Positions 1 to 6,499 of a stretch of DNA of 7,922 bases are shown here, one piece after another; within the stretch, counting starts at the first letter, position 1; each line of letters opens with the position of its first letter. The stretch comes from Clostridiaceae bacterium. GTDB taxonomy: Bacteria; Bacillota; Clostridia; Saccharofermentanales; DTU023. A program made the position numbers and the translations under genes. The stretch is from assembly GCA_012798865.1 (NCBI GenBank), contig JAAZMK010000024.1, positions 1-7,922 of the forward strand, read 5' to 3'. Below the pieces are notes generated by a model. The model had not been told where the DNA came from. It did not search any database and saw only the letters and a program-made list of their open reading frames with translations.

Positions 1-76
1 CTACGATCATGCGGAAGATCATACGTGCCGACATCCCCTTCGTCTTGACGCGGTCGGCGACCACAGCGCCAGCTGT
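1..76 (-). pseudogene. Possible edge-truncated or decayed MFS-like fragment
   Basis: On the minus strand the frame is open from just after a TGA (77-79) to the left window edge. It reads TAGAVVADRVKTKGMSAR and then MIFRMIV. The pattern small-G-x-x-x-D-R-x-K-x-K-G-M-S-x-R resembles the cytoplasmic loop after the second membrane helix of some MFS transporters. Upstream of the TGA the same frame stays open for about 18 more codons (ISVMPASQAC among them), but no hydrophobic helix is obvious there. It could be the decayed start of a transporter gene, an ORF starting at the internal GTG, or chance. The rest of the gene, if any, lies outside the window. Identification is weak. Confidence 0.2.
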
Positions 77-261
77 TCAACAGGCTTGCGAGGCGGGCAT
101 CACACTAATTTGTTTCGCTCGCGGACGACGATACAACCTCATGACATAGAGAGCTCATAGAGGCAAAGTCGGATACGCCGGCTCCGGTTCAGCACTTATC
201 GATCGCGACATTGTATAGCATATATATAGCCGAAACAATATCGGGCACACTTGTACCTGTT

Positions 262-356
262 CTGGTTTTACGCGCAGTCGTGTATTATAAAAATGATTTG
301 CGCCTTGACTGACTCGATACGGTCACTGGTTTTACGCGCGGTCGTGTATTATAAAA
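262..356. repeat. Pair of 31-bp near-identical direct repeats upstream of fdhA
   Basis: Copies at 262-292 and 326-356 differ at one base (A276 versus G340) and are 64 bp apart. Each runs from CTGGTTTTACGCGC to GTCGTGTATTATAAAA. The TATTAT or TATAAT-like box (minus strand) in each resembles a -10 element, but no matching -35 is conserved at 16-18 bp on either strand, so I do not call them promoters. They lie 80-180 bp upstream of the fdhA start, where an operator or a dispersed intergenic repeat could sit. The rest of 80-261 shows only an A+T-rich patch (TATAGCATATATATAG, about 214-229) and no gene. Confidence 0.75.
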
Positions 357-408
357 GTCAGCGTCTGAAGAGCGATAGAATATGAAGCTGTACGATAAGA
401 TCAATATC

Positions 409-437
409 GCGAACGCGGACGTTCGCAAGGAGGTTAC
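409..437 (+). promoter_or_regulatory. Perfect hairpin abutting the fdhA Shine-Dalgarno sequence
   Basis: GCGAACG (409-415) and CGTTCGC (420-426) form a perfect 7-bp stem with a CGGA loop. The stem ends exactly one base before AAGGAGG (427-433), a near-consensus Shine-Dalgarno sequence four bases ahead of the ATG at 438. The strong ribosome binding site fixes the fdhA start. The hairpin may modulate ribosome access or protect the 5' end of the mRNA; that role is inferred. Confidence 0.55.
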
Positions 438-3185
438 ATGATTCGCATCACGATTGACGGAAAACATCTCGAGCTTGAGAAGCCGATCAATTTGCTGGAA
501 GCTGCCAAACTCGTCGGCATCAACATCCCAAATCTTTGTTACAGCCCCGAATTGACACCTTATGGCGGGTGTCGTCTCTGCCTTGTGGAGATCGAAGGGC
601 GCAAGACGCCTGTGGCCTCATGCTCACGGCTGGCGGAAGACGGTATGGTCGTACGGACTAATACGCCGCAGATTCGCGAGATTCGACGCGAACTTTTGAA
701 TCTTCTGATCAGCAACCATCCGTTGGACTGCCTGACGTGTGAAAAGGTTGGGGAGTGCGATCTGCAGAAACTCTGTTACGAGTACGGTGTCACGGCACCG
801 TCCTACCCTTATGATCCGCCGAAGATTCCTCTTGATGACCAGAACCCCATTATGGTGCGCGACCAGTCGAAATGCATCAAGTGCGGCAAGTGCGTTCGCG
901 TTTGTCGCGAAATCCAGGTTTCAAACGTGCTTGAACACGTCGGGCGCGGTTTTGCCTCGACGGTGACGACGGCAGGCGATCGCCCCATTTCGCGTGACTT
1001 CTGTCGTATGTGCGGTCAGTGTATCGCCATTTGCCCGACAGGCGCGCTCACCAACAAGGAATTTGCCGGGTATCGCCCGTGGGAGTTGAAGAAAGTTCGC
1101 ACAACGTGTCCGTTCTGCGGGACGGGCTGCACGTTTGATCTTAACGTCGACGTCAAAAATAATCGCGTCGTCGGCGTCACGCCGTGTGAAGATGCGCCGA
1201 TCAATGGCACGCAACTCTGCGTGAAGGGTCGCTTCCACACCGACTTCATCAGCTCGGAGGAGCGGCTGACGACGCCTCTCATCAAAAAAGACGGTAAGTT
1301 CGTTCCCGCGACGTGGAATGAGGCGATCAACTTGATCGCGACACGCTTCGGGGAGATTAAAGCAAAGCACGGAGCGGATGCCTTTGCGGGACTCTCTTCG
1401 GCGCGATGTACGAACGAAGATAACTACATATTCCAGAAATTCATTCGCGCGGCGATCGGCACGAACAACGTCGATCACTGCGCGCGAACTTGACACGCCC
1501 CTACCGTTGCAGGTCTTGCAACCACGCTTGGCAGCGGAGCCATGACAAACTCCGTAAACGAAATACTCGACGCCGAACTGCTCTTCGTTATCGGATCCAA
1601 CACGACAGAAGCGCATCCGATTATCGGGAACAAAATGAAACAAGCCGTCCGGAATGGAACGAAACTCATCGTCGTCGATCCGCGCACGACGGAACTGGCG
1701 GCGATGGCAGATCTTCATCTGCGCCTACGTTCTGGAAGCGACGCCGCGTTGATCAACGGCATGATGCACATCATTCTCCGCGAAGGCTGGGAAGATCGCG
1801 CGTACATTGAGGCGCGGACAGAAGGATTCGAAGTCGTCGAAGAACTCGTCAAAAAATACACGCCGGAGGTCGTTTCTGCGATTACCGATATTTCCGAAGA
1901 GGACCTTTACGAGGCGGCGAAGCTCTACGCGAATCATCGCAAGGCGGGGATTTTCTACACGCTCGGTATCACAGAACATACGTCGGGCACGTCTAACGTC
2001 ATGAACTTGGCGAACCTCGCGCTGATCACCGGTCACGTCGGTATTGAGAGCGCCGGAATCAATCCGCTCCGCGGGCAGAACAACGTGCAGGGCGCCTGTG
2101 ATATGGGCGCGCTCCCTGACGTCTACCCCGGATACCAGAAAGTGACCGATCCTGCTTCTATCGCCCGTTTCTCCGAGGCATGGGGCGTGCCTGTGAGCGA
2201 AAGGCTCGGACTGCGTATCCCGGAGATGCTTGATGGCGCCGTCGCGGGAGACATCAGAGCCATGTATGTCATGGGTGAAGACCCTGTTCTCACGGACCCC
2301 GATGCCAACCACGTCAAAAAGGCGTTCGAGTCGATGGAATTCGTCGTCGTCCAGGAACTTTTCATGTCGGAGACGGCAAAGTACGCCGACGTCATTCTTC
2401 CCGCCGCCTGTTACGCCGAGAAAGACGGCACATTTACCGCTTCAGAGCGCCGCGTCCAACGTGTGCGTAAGGCGGTGAATCCCCCCGGACAAGCGAAACA
2501 AGATTGGGAGATCATCGTTGCGATCGCCGACAAAATGGGCGCCGAAGGATTCGACTTCCTTAACTCCGAGGAAATCTTCGAAGAAATCCGATGCGTTACG
2601 CCTCAATACGCCGGCATGACATATGAGCGTTTAGAAAAAGAACGAGGGCTTCAGTGGCCGTGTCCCACGCCGGATCACCCCGGCACGAAGTACCTCCACA
2701 AGGGTACGTTCCCGCGCGGCAAAGCGACGATGGTTCCTGTCGAATACAAAGGACCTGCCGAACACGTTTGTGATGAATATCCGATTCTCCTGATCACGGG
2801 GCGCAAGCTCGGTCACTACAACGTGACGACGCGCTACTCAGAGCTGCTTGATTCAATCAATCCGTTCGAGGAAGCTGAGATCAACCCGCGTGAAGCAGAG
2901 GCGCTTGGACTTTCCGAGCACGACACGATCCGCGTGACAAGTCGCCGCGGGAGCATCGTGACGCGCGTGCAAATTACCGACCGCGTCAAACCGGGCAGCA
3001 TGTTCATGACCTTCCACTACCGCGAGTCGCCCGTCAACGAACTGACACAATCGGCTTTCGACCCCATCACGCTGACGGGAGAGTACAAAGTCTCCGCCGT
3101 CAAAATCGAAAAAGTCGAATGGAAAGACGCGCAATACGAAGACGAAGTTCATCGCTTTAAACGCTTGGAACATCTGACAGAGTAA
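438..3185 (+). CDS. fdhA: Selenocysteine-containing formate dehydrogenase, catalytic (alpha) subunit, NuoG-like N-terminus
   Basis: It catalyses reversible formate oxidation to CO2 at a Mo or W bis-pterin centre with a selenocysteine ligand, and is expected in the cytoplasm. The reading is 915 residues if the TGA at 1491-1493 is Sec352; both sides share one frame and match the family through the junction (DHCART-U-HAPTVAGLATTLGSGAM). Domains: [2Fe-2S] ferredoxin (C34, C45, C48, C62); His-Cys3 cluster (H94, C98, C101, C107); two [4Fe-4S] sites (C146/149/152/156 and C189/192/195/199); catalytic [4Fe-4S] domain (C224/227/231/261, K263); Sec352-His353, as in the U-H pair of E. coli FdhF; molybdopterin oxidoreductase core (GQNNVQGACDMG about 547-558, YADVILPAACYAEKDGTFTA about 649-668); dinucleotide-binding domain from about 779. 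The four extra N-terminal clusters are typical of NAD- or ferredoxin-linked and bifurcating formate dehydrogenases. No diaphorase, hydrogenase or fdhD gene is adjacent, so its partners lie elsewhere. An ATG at 1542 (residue 369) is internal, not a separate start. Confidence 0.93.
1491..1493 (+). other. UGA recoded as selenocysteine (Sec352 of FdhA)
   Basis: This in-frame TGA stands where formate dehydrogenases have Cys or Sec, just before the invariant His (CAC). The frame continues for 563 more family-like codons with no other stop. The preceding CART and following HAPTVAGL match the family's active-site segment. A nonsense mutation is possible in principle, but it would have to fall exactly on the one codon where Sec is normal. 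Confidence 0.93.
1494..1532 (+). promoter_or_regulatory. Bacterial SECIS element within fdhA
   Basis: Twelve bases after the UGA, GUUGCA (1506-1511) pairs with UGCAAC (1517-1522) around the loop GGUCU (1512-1516). An outer GCC (1497-1499) can pair with GGC (1530-1532). From memory, the E. coli fdhF SECIS has the same GUUGCAGGUCU apical segment at nearly the same distance (11 bases) from its UGA. SelB binds this kind of loop to deliver Sec-tRNA. The upper stem is clear; the lower stem is weak, as usual in bacteria. Confidence 0.85.
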
Positions 3186-3230
3186 CGCTCGCACAGCAGC
3201 AATCCAAAACTCATTAACCGCAAACGTAAA

Positions 3231-3260
3231 GAGGGGCAGTTTCTTCTGAGACAGCCCCTT
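3231..3260 (+). terminator. Terminator-like hairpin after fdhA
   Basis: AGGGGC (3232-3237) pairs with GCCCCT (3254-3259), and after an A-A mismatch GUUUC (3239-3243) pairs with GAGAC (3248-3252), with one G-U, around a UUCU loop. A G-U pair can extend the base. It begins 45 bases after the fdhA stop, so it fits as the end of that transcript. No U-tract follows (TTAAACATGG), so intrinsic termination may be partial; it could instead act as a 3'-end stabiliser. Confidence 0.6.
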
Positions 3261-3269
3261 AAACATGGC

Positions 3270-3466
3270 ACAAAATCCAACAATTCGATATTAATTGAAA
3301 AACTGCACACCGATCTCAGGTGCCAAATCCGGAATTTCAATATTAATTGAAAAATTGTACACTGGTGTGGAGCACGCAGTCCAGGAATTCGATATTAATT
3401 GAAAAACTGCACACCTGAGTAAGGCATAATTTCCAAAAGTCCAACTTTAGTTGAAAAATTGCACAT
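3270..3466. repeat. Intergenic repeat array 1 (four units, about 52-bp period)
   Basis: Four copies of a 29-30 bp A+T-rich core lie at 3282-3310, 3333-3362, 3386-3414 and 3437-3466 (the last degenerate). The core holds GATATTAATTGAAAA and ends in CTGCACAC. Start-to-start distances are 51, 53 and 51 bp. The segments between cores usually end in a TCC-containing box just before the core. They are not unrelated spacers: two recur in the second array. The array fills the gap between the fdhA terminator and the 3' end of abiEii. No protein is supported here, since frames through it only echo the repeat. Confidence 0.85.
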
Positions 3467-3541
3467 TAATTCCAGGCGTTCGATTGTCCGGTTATCTGTA
3501 AAAAATTGGTTTCTCACTTACATTGAGGATGATTGCACTTT

Positions 3542-4405
3542 CTAAGTAACCGATAATTGGTTGGTTATTTGCTTAAAAAAGTCAGCGCTCCAAACTTGCA
3601 AAGAATCGAGATTGCGGACGAAGGGTATCACGTCTTCTTTCGCTTGTTTGTAATCGATCGTTTCAAAACGATGATGGAGGTGTTGTTTCAAATCTGTAAG
3701 CGAAAAAGGGTCACTAGGACTCAGATATTTGTTCTGTTGAAGTCGTGCGCGCAAATGAGAGAGGTTCACCGGTGTGCTTCGCGACAGGAAGAAAACATAA
3801 TCATAGAGGTCGCGTCCTTTTATCCTGTTCTTCCAAGCTCTGCTGAGAACGGCGTGGATTTTCCCTGCAAACAAGGACGGCGCATCATATAGGGCAACCT
3901 CATAGGGCGAGGGGAGGAGCCTGTACTGGTGTTCAAAATTGGCATAATCCGGCGGGTCGGTGTCCACTTCAAGTTTGATGCGGATTTTCTCGCCGGGATG
4001 AATTCCGGGAAGCGCTCGGTCACCATAGAAGAGCAACAAGTGTTCTTTGGTGTTCGCTTTGAGGAATGCCGACTGGATTTGTGAATCAACACGCTTGTCT
4101 TTCTCCGTAATTTCCACATGGAGTCCAAAGGCGGCAATTTCTTTTTCCAATATTGGAAAATAGGAGGTCAAATCAAAATCCTCGTCTCTCGCTTTTAAGG
4201 AGAAGTCGAGATCTTCAGAGAATCTGTCCAATCCGTAAAAGATTCGAAGTGCCGTACCACCATAAAATACTGCTTTCTTAAAGAATCCTGCCCTCGACAG
4301 TCCACATAGAACCATCTCCTGCATGATTTCCTTCACCACATTCCTTTTATCCGTTCGCGGTTGTCCATCATACGCTTTTAGCATCTGTTCAATTATTATG
4401 CTCAC
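3542..4405 (-). CDS. abiEii: AbiEii/AbiGii-family nucleotidyltransferase toxin
   Basis: This 287-residue protein is the toxin half of a type IV toxin-antitoxin or abortive infection module. The family is DNA polymerase beta-like nucleotidyltransferases; relatives such as MenT modify tRNA 3' ends, but the target here is unknown. Visible motifs: FYGGTALR (47-54) and RFSEDLDFSL (61-70), giving the G-G-x nucleotide loop and the metal-binding D65 and D67; a later acidic strand KLEVD (144-148); and KIHAVLSR (182-189) with KGRDLYDY (196-203), the conserved Lys/Arg-Asp block. All expected catalytic residues are present, so it looks intact. Translation starts at GTG 4405, which overlaps the antitoxin stop as GTGA; GAGGAG six bases upstream is a good ribosome binding site. 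The gene is visibly more A+T-rich than fdhA or trpS, consistent with horizontal gain. Confidence 0.9.
   Translation of the reverse strand: MSIIIEQMLKAYDGQPRTDKRNVVKEIMQEMVLCGLSRAGFFKKAVFYGGTALRIFYGLDRFSEDLDFSLKARDEDFDLTSYFPILEKEIAAFGLHVEITEKDKRVDSQIQSAFLKANTKEHLLLFYGDRALPGIHPGEKIRIKLEVDTDPPDYANFEHQYRLLPSPYEVALYDAPSLFAGKIHAVLSRAWKNRIKGRDLYDYVFFLSRSTPVNLSHLRARLQQNKYLSPSDPFSLTDLKQHLHHRFETIDYKQAKEDVIPFVRNLDSLQVWSADFFKQITNQLSVT
4143..4160. repeat. 18-bp perfect palindrome inside abiEii
   Basis: TTTTCCAATATTGGAAAA is perfectly self-complementary over 18 bp and lies within codons for about residues 82-88 of the toxin. Its role is unknown; it may be a coding coincidence. Confidence 0.6.
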
Positions 4406-4986
4406 CTTGTTCTCCTCAAGTTGCGAATCAACAGCTTATGGTTGCGGGTTTGATAAAGTACTGCATACTGCATCAGTCTATCTACATCGAGCTGTTCAAA
4501 GGTATCGTGGTCAATGCGAAGGTCATCGAAGAGCAAAGATTCAAAAGCCCCTAGATTCGCCACGGGCGATATGGTGTAGAGCATATCGCACAGCGCCTTC
4601 TCCGGTTGCGCGATGAGAAACGAGAAGTCCCCTTCCTTCACGATTTGAATGCCGTAGGGGTATGCCTCTTTGGGGACATCACGGTAGGTATATAAACCAA
4701 AAGATGTCGTGAATTGCTTTCGCTTCTTTTTGTCATAGGTCGCGGAGGTATAGGTGTAAACTGCCTCGGGGATCAAAGACCAATAAGATAAAGCATACTC
4801 AAAGGATAAATACGAGGGTCCATAAATGCTGGCGGCAAGCAAATGCCCCGGTGCATCGCTGTCGCTTACATATAAGCCGCGGACGACCGGATAAATATCG
4901 CCTTGTGCTACCATACGTGCAATCTTGTTGGCAGGATAGCGATAGTTTTGCAATTCATCCATGAGCATTGCGGTTGTAAAAATCAT
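4402..4986 (-). CDS. abiEi: AbiEi-family antitoxin / transcriptional regulator
   Basis: This 194-residue protein is the antitoxin half of the AbiE pair. In characterised type IV systems AbiEi represses its own promoter through a winged-helix domain and opposes the toxin without binding it. Residues 1-40 fit the small winged-helix (MLMDELQNYRYPANKIARMV, then GLYV). The central part carries the family block YLSFEYALSYWSLIPEAVYTY and the strand pair QFTTSFGLYTYRDVP. A downstream segment, FLIAQPEKALCDMLYT, is also typical. The ATG at 4986 is preceded by AAGAGGTG five bases away and by a promoter at 5006-5034, leaving a leader of only about a dozen bases. The stop overlaps the toxin start by four bases, so the two are translationally coupled, antitoxin first. 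Confidence 0.88.
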   Translation of the reverse strand: MIFTTAMLMDELQNYRYPANKIARMVAQGDIYPVVRGLYVSDSDAPGHLLAASIYGPSYLSFEYALSYWSLIPEAVYTYTSATYDKKKRKQFTTSFGLYTYRDVPKEAYPYGIQIVKEGDFSFLIAQPEKALCDMLYTISPVANLGAFESLLFDDLRIDHDTFEQLDVDRLMQYAVLYQTRNHKLLIRNLRRTR

Positions 4987-5005
4987 ATTTTCACCTCTTA
5001 GTGGA

Positions 5006-5034
5006 ATTATAGTCCATTAAGTGGTGAGAATCAA
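5006..5034 (-). promoter_or_regulatory. Sigma-70-type promoter of the abiEi-abiEii operon with possible operator
   Basis: On the minus strand TTGATT (5029-5034) and a perfect TATAAT (5006-5011) are 17 bp apart, and the start codon is 19 bases below the -10 box. Two CCACTWA-type motifs lie 20 bp apart, one in the spacer (CCACTTAATGG, nearly palindromic) and one just past the -10 (CCACTAAGAGG). They would suit a dimeric autorepressor such as AbiEi; that operator role is inferred. Confidence 0.75.
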
Positions 5035-5085
5035 GCGTATCTTGCAAATAATTACTGCTTTTCGAGGGACCCCGTTGCAACAATA

Positions 5086-5228
5086 ACAAAATCCAACAAT
5101 TCGATATTAATTGAAGCTGCACACCGGTGTGGAGCACGCAATCCAGGAATTCGATATTAATTGAAAAACTGCACACCTGAGTCAAGCGTGTAGTCCAGAA
5201 ATTCGATACTAATTGAAAAACTGCACAC
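5086..5228. repeat. Intergenic repeat array 2 (three units)
   Basis: Cores lie at 5098-5124 (two bases shorter), 5148-5176 (identical to the third core of the first array) and 5200-5228 (one change), at 50- and 52-bp spacing. Positions 5086-5115 exactly match 3270-3299, and 5126-5182 match 3364-3420 with one mismatch over 57 bp. This array therefore looks like the first one with about one unit lost. It separates the abiE promoter from the 3' end of trpS. Short frames across it are repeat echoes, not genes. Confidence 0.85.
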
Positions 5229-5290
5229 GGGTGGGTGGTCGGGTGTTTGAACCGTGTGAAAATCACAGTTTTTGCAAAAAGAGTGTGCGA

Positions 5291-6379
5291 TTATTTGTTT
5301 TCAGGATAGCGCTCGAGCGCTTCTTGGAGGAGTGCATCGCCGTCGAAATAATTGATGCGCATGGCGGCACGGACGCGCTCGACGGTTCGGTTCGCCTTTT
5401 CGTTCGCGATTTTCGTCGATTCTTCAAGGTATTGAATTACTTCGGGGAGTCGAGATTCCCAGTAATGACGGCGCTCGCGAATCGGAACGAGCAAGTCCTC
5501 TAGGACGTTGATGAGGAAACGCTTGACTTTGACGTCACCCAGTCCGCCACGGCGGTAATGCGCTTTCATCGCGTCGAGATTCTCGTATTCCGGCAGGAAC
5601 CGCGTGAAATGCTCAGTCTTAGAGAATGCGTCGAGGTAGGTGAAGACGGCGTTTCCCTCTACGGTGCCCGGATCTTCCACGCGCAGGTGGTTCGGATCGG
5701 TAAACATCGACATGACTTTTTTTCTCACGTCTTCAGGCGTGTCGGTCAGGTAGATGCAGTTGCCGAGCGACTTGCTCATTTTGGCGGAGCCGTCGAGTCC
5801 GGGGAGACGCATGCCTGCTTCCGTTTCCGGCAAGAGGGCTTTCGGCATGACGAGCGTTTCACCGTAGACCGTATTAAACTTGTGCACAATCTCGGCACAC
5901 TGTTCAAGCATGGGGAGCTGATCCTCGCCTACGGGCACGACCGTCGCGTCGAAGGCTGTAATATCGGCCGCCTGGCTGATCGGGTAGTTGAAAAAACCGA
6001 CGGGAATGCTCGAACCGAAACCTCTCATTTGAATTTCCGTCTTGACGGTCGGGTTGCGTTGCAGCCTCGCGACCGTGACGAGGTTCGTATAATAGAAACA
6101 GAGCTCCGTGAGAGCCGGCACGCCGGATTGAATGAAGAGCGCCGTTTTCTCGGGATCGAGTCCGGCGGAAAGGTTGTCCAGAGCGACTTCGAGGACGTTT
6201 TCCCGTATCTTATCAGGATTTTCGGCATTGTCGGTCAGCGCCTGAGCATCGGCGATCATGATGTAAATCTCATCGAAAGCACCGGAATTTTGGAGTTCAA
6301 CGCGTCTCCGTAACGACCCTACGTAATGACCGAGATGGAGTTGCCCTGTCGGACGATCGCCGGTGAGAATAATATTCAT
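5291..6379 (-). CDS. trpS: Tryptophanyl-tRNA synthetase
   Basis: This cytoplasmic class I enzyme charges tRNA-Trp with tryptophan using ATP (EC 6.1.1.2). The 362-residue product opens with the Rossmann-fold signature TGDRPTGQLHLGHYVGSL (6-23), the HIGH motif being HLGH (15-18). It has the family's ADAQALTD (43-50), RNPTVKTEI (108-116), SQAADITAF (135-143), VPVGEDQ (148-154), and the KMSKS loop GSAKMSKS (197-204). The PTG-type start differs from the Bacillus 'GIQPSG' form and is common in lactic acid bacteria and clostridia. It is somewhat longer than the usual 330-345 residues because of a short C-terminal tail. The ATG sits just before the first beta strand, so the start is sound although the nearest purine run (GGAAGGA) is about 15 bases upstream, longer than ideal. 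No T-box leader is visible. It converges on fdhA, with the AbiE cassette between. Confidence 0.96.
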   Translation of the reverse strand: MNIILTGDRPTGQLHLGHYVGSLRRRVELQNSGAFDEIYIMIADAQALTDNAENPDKIRENVLEVALDNLSAGLDPEKTALFIQSGVPALTELCFYYTNLVTVARLQRNPTVKTEIQMRGFGSSIPVGFFNYPISQAADITAFDATVVPVGEDQLPMLEQCAEIVHKFNTVYGETLVMPKALLPETEAGMRLPGLDGSAKMSKSLGNCIYLTDTPEDVRKKVMSMFTDPNHLRVEDPGTVEGNAVFTYLDAFSKTEHFTRFLPEYENLDAMKAHYRRGGLGDVKVKRFLINVLEDLLVPIRERRHYWESRLPEVIQYLEESTKIANEKANRTVERVRAAMRINYFDGDALLQEALERYPENK

Positions 6380-6499
6380 AAACGTTTACAAGAATCCTTC
6401 CTGTTGATAATTGTTCTTTGCAATGGTGATGCTTGTCTCAAAGATTAACACATTCGTTTGACAAAGGGTTGCAAGAGTCAATGATTGTGTGATTTGAGC

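Noticed and set aside
262..292. Sigma-54 promoter in the 31-bp repeats
   Set aside because: TGG and a downstream GC are present but the GG-N10-GC spacing and the TTGCW half are missing.
921..1718. 265-codon minus-strand frame opposite fdhA
   Set aside because: It is a shadow of the G+C-rich fdhA coding sequence, Arg-rich with no family motif; the same holds for long antisense frames opposite trpS and elsewhere in fdhA.
1542..3185. A separate oxidoreductase gene starting at ATG 1542
   Set aside because: It is in frame with the upstream part across the TGA, starts in the middle of a conserved segment, has no ribosome binding site and lacks the cluster-binding domains.
3270..3466. CRISPR array
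   Set aside because: The intervals are only about 22 bp, two of them recur in the second array, the cores vary and no cas gene is present.
4991..5266. 91-codon minus-strand frame across the second array
   Set aside because: Its translation is just the repeat read several times (CSFSINIE-like), with a start in unrelated sequence; a similar frame crosses the first array.
5228..5290. trpS terminator
   Set aside because: Weak pairings such as AACTGTG with CACACGGTT exist, but on the minus strand no U-tract follows; the T-run (TTTTTG) is on the plus-strand side, where no gene ends nearby.
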